In this document: positions 62,456 to 64,000 of the stretch, piece after piece | How the letters are laid out: the number at the start of each line of letters is the position of its first letter | How positions within the stretch are numbered: the first letter of the stretch is position 1 | Source of the DNA: Alphaproteobacteria bacterium | GTDB lineage: Bacteria; Pseudomonadota; Alphaproteobacteria; Caulobacterales; Parvularculaceae | DNA: 64,000 nt | Direction: 5' to 3' | NCBI GenBank assembly: GCA_030433215.1 | Contig: JAUIMC010000004.1 | Coordinates: 1-64,000 of the forward strand | The notes under the pieces: model-generated | The model's database searches: none | Told to the model about the DNA's origin: nothing | Seen by the model: the letters and a program-made list of their open reading frames with translations, nothing else | Position numbers and translations under genes: made by a program

Positions 62456-63769
62456 TTACTGTCCGGCGACCGGCGAAAGCTGGGCGTGGCGTTGCAGGGT
62501 CACCCCTTCGAAATAGGCGTCGATCGAATCGGCGACCGCGCCCATGGCGCGTTTGCGCCAGACCGGCGATTTCAGATTGGCCTCGTCCTCGGCGTTGGAG
62601 ATGAAGGCCATTTCGAACAGCACCGCCGGCACGTCCGCCGCCAGGAGGACGCGCAGATCGCCCTTGCGGTGCGAGCGGTTCAGGAGCGGGGTCTTGCCGG
62701 ACAGGTTGTGGACCAGAAGCTCGGCGAATTTCGACGACTGGGTCATCGTGGTGTCCTGGGCCTTGTCGAGGAGAATGCCCGCAATCGCTTCGTCGTACTC
62801 ATGCAGGGCAACGTCGAAGACATGATAATCGCCCTGGGATTTGGCGAGCTTGGCGGTGCGCGCCGTGCCTTTTTCGGCCAGCGTGTAAACCGACCCGCCG
62901 CGCAACTGGGACTGGCCGATGGCGTCCGCATGAAGCGAAATGAAGAGATCCGCGCCGGCGGCGCGGGCCAGCGTCTCGCGCGCATCCGGACGGATGGTTT
63001 CGTCCTCGTTGCGGGTCATGACGATCTTGTAGCCGCCGCGCGCCTCCAGCATCTCGGCGAGCGCCTTGGCGGCGGCAAGGGTCACGTTCTTCTCAAGGGT
63101 GCCGCTCTGGCCGATGGCGCCCGGATCGCGCCCGCCATGGCCGGGGTCGATAACCACGATTTTCGGCTCATCCGCCGCCGGGGCCGCTTCCTTGCGGCTC
63201 GGAACGGGCGGCTCGGCCAGGCTGGCGTTTTGGGTTGATGTCTGGTTTGCAGGCTCCTCATCGCCCGCCATCTGGGCCCCGGCCATCTGGGCAATGATGT
63301 CCGCAATGCCGTCGCTCGGCGTCGGCAGGCTGGCCAGGAAGGCGCTCTTGTCCGCCGTGACGACGTCGATCACGAGACGATGCTTGGTCACGGCGCCCGA
63401 CGGGTCGAGCACAAACAACTCTTTGATTTTTGCGGTCTTTTTGAAATCCAGTACGGCCCGGACGCCGCCGTCGGCAGTTTTGGCGAAGCTGACGTCGGCG
63501 ATATGGCCCTTGCCGCCCCGGGCCCCTAAGGCGCCCTCGAGGCTCGTAAAATCGACGAACAGCCTTCCCGCGCCGGTTTCGTCGCCGGAAACGCGATAGT
63601 CCGGCGCGCCCATGAGGTCGAAGACGATTCGGGTCTCATCGGCTTTCGGCCCGAAGCGCACATCGAGGAGATCGGAGGCGCGGGCGAGCCCGGACAGCGC
63701 CAGCGCAAAACCCGCCAGCGCCGCGATGGCTCTCGCAACCCTTTGTCCTGACTTGAAGAATCCGGCCAT
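62456..63769 (-). CDS. amiC: N-acetylmuramoyl-L-alanine amidase with AMIN domain
   Basis: A 437-residue exported cell-wall hydrolase for daughter-cell separation. The signal peptide ends near LARA; an AMIN domain (about 30-130: VRFGPKADETRIVFDLMGAP, VSFAKTADGGVRAVLDFKK) targets the septum; a linker follows; Amidase_3 starts at KIVVIDPGHGGRDPGAIG. Zinc ligands are the histidine in DPGHGG, glutamate in SGTLEKNVTL and histidine in FISLHADAIG, with the catalytic glutamate in AVLFEMAFISN. I use ATG 63769; 63778 and 63823 are alternative starts. Bases 63770-64000 show no further gene; in related genomes rne often begins divergently here. Confidence 0.9.
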   Translation of the reverse strand: MAGFFKSGQRVARAIAALAGFALALSGLARASDLLDVRFGPKADETRIVFDLMGAPDYRVSGDETGAGRLFVDFTSLEGALGARGGKGHIADVSFAKTADGGVRAVLDFKKTAKIKELFVLDPSGAVTKHRLVIDVVTADKSAFLASLPTPSDGIADIIAQMAGAQMAGDEEPANQTSTQNASLAEPPVPSRKEAAPAADEPKIVVIDPGHGGRDPGAIGQSGTLEKNVTLAAAKALAEMLEARGGYKIVMTRNEDETIRPDARETLARAAGADLFISLHADAIGQSQLRGGSVYTLAEKGTARTAKLAKSQGDYHVFDVALHEYDEAIAGILLDKAQDTTMTQSSKFAELLVHNLSGKTPLLNRSHRKGDLRVLLAADVPAVLFEMAFISNAEDEANLKSPVWRKRAMGAVADSIDAYFEGVTLQRHAQLSPVAGQ

Positions 63770-64000
63770 GATGCCCATCCATACGCCCGCTGGGGCCCGC
63801 TCGCCGCGCGCCGCCGCGATCAACGCCGCCCTGTCTCCCCGGATGCTCCGGCTCGACCCCTGGGGCGGTATTGTGATTTCGCCAGCGTTAACGCCGCGTT
63901 AATCATTCATTCGATTTTCATATGCAACACTGAGTCGGCGTTAACCATGGGTTTTCTTTTTCCCCGCACTCATGACAATATGATAATTCGCTTGCGCGCG

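Overview
The window is GC-rich, single-chromosome-style DNA from an alphaproteobacterium, most likely in or near the Parvularculales / Hyphomonadaceae / Caulobacterales. Reasons: a hopanoid (hpn) locus; the gene orders amiC-mrcA-prfB and bolA-(J-domain)-cobS, which are familiar in this class; a tamA-tamB pair; rplM-rpsI; and many lipoproteins and GTG/TTG starts. I found no rRNA, tRNA, CRISPR array, prophage or insertion sequence with a transposase.

Layout. 1-9 kb: end of a thioredoxin-reductase-like ferredoxin-NADP reductase, glutaryl-CoA dehydrogenase, an amidohydrolase lipoprotein, a DUF4197 lipoprotein, an unrecognised secreted protein, thiolase, leucine dehydrogenase and a broken Lrp/AsnC regulator. 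9-16.3 kb: hybrid histidine kinase and an arginine-succinyltransferase (AST) operon read leftward as M20 hydrolase-astA-astD-astB, with overlapping stop/start codons. 16.4-31.6 kb: the hopanoid region: hpnN, a coupled amidohydrolase lipoprotein, hpnM, an AT-rich DUF3800 intruder, ispA, an unknown zinc-knuckle protein, ispH, hpnH, then leftward hpnC-hpnD-hpnE-hpnG, and hpnB. No squalene-hopene cyclase is present. Three REPIN-like double-hairpin repeats lie in this region, one in frame inside hpnG and one carrying its start codon. 31.6-36.3 kb: a leftward operon of sulfotransferase, paraoxonase-like lipoprotein, HpnA-type epimerase, PhyH-type dioxygenase and a universal stress protein.

36.5-44 kb: tamA-tamB, convergent with rplM-rpsI, and a 42-residue basic small ORF with its own terminator-like hairpin. 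44-50.7 kb: TauE/SafE permease, beta-propeller lipoprotein, methyltransferase, heme A synthase, DUF2842, a J-domain stub, an acidic membrane protein, a rhomboid protease and BolA. 50.7-53.1 kb: J-domain protein, cobS without an adjacent cobT, and a small lipoprotein. 53.4-58.2 kb: a secreted subtilase-like protease with a sedolisin-like Glu in place of His, an Asp-rich outer-membrane barrel and a periplasmic M20 amidohydrolase, with two clear terminators inside this stretch and a third at its right edge. 58.2-63.8 kb: prfB with an intact programmed +1 frameshift, PBP1A and AmiC.

How it works together. The hpn genes make squalene from farnesyl diphosphate (ispA, hpnC/D/E), extend hopene with adenosine and trim it (hpnH/G), and move hopanoids to the outer membrane (hpnN, perhaps hpnM). 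ispH feeds isoprenoid precursors. The neighbouring sulfotransferase/dioxygenase/epimerase operon is a candidate lipid-tailoring set. AST, leucine dehydrogenase, thiolase and glutaryl-CoA dehydrogenase point to amino-acid use as a carbon source.
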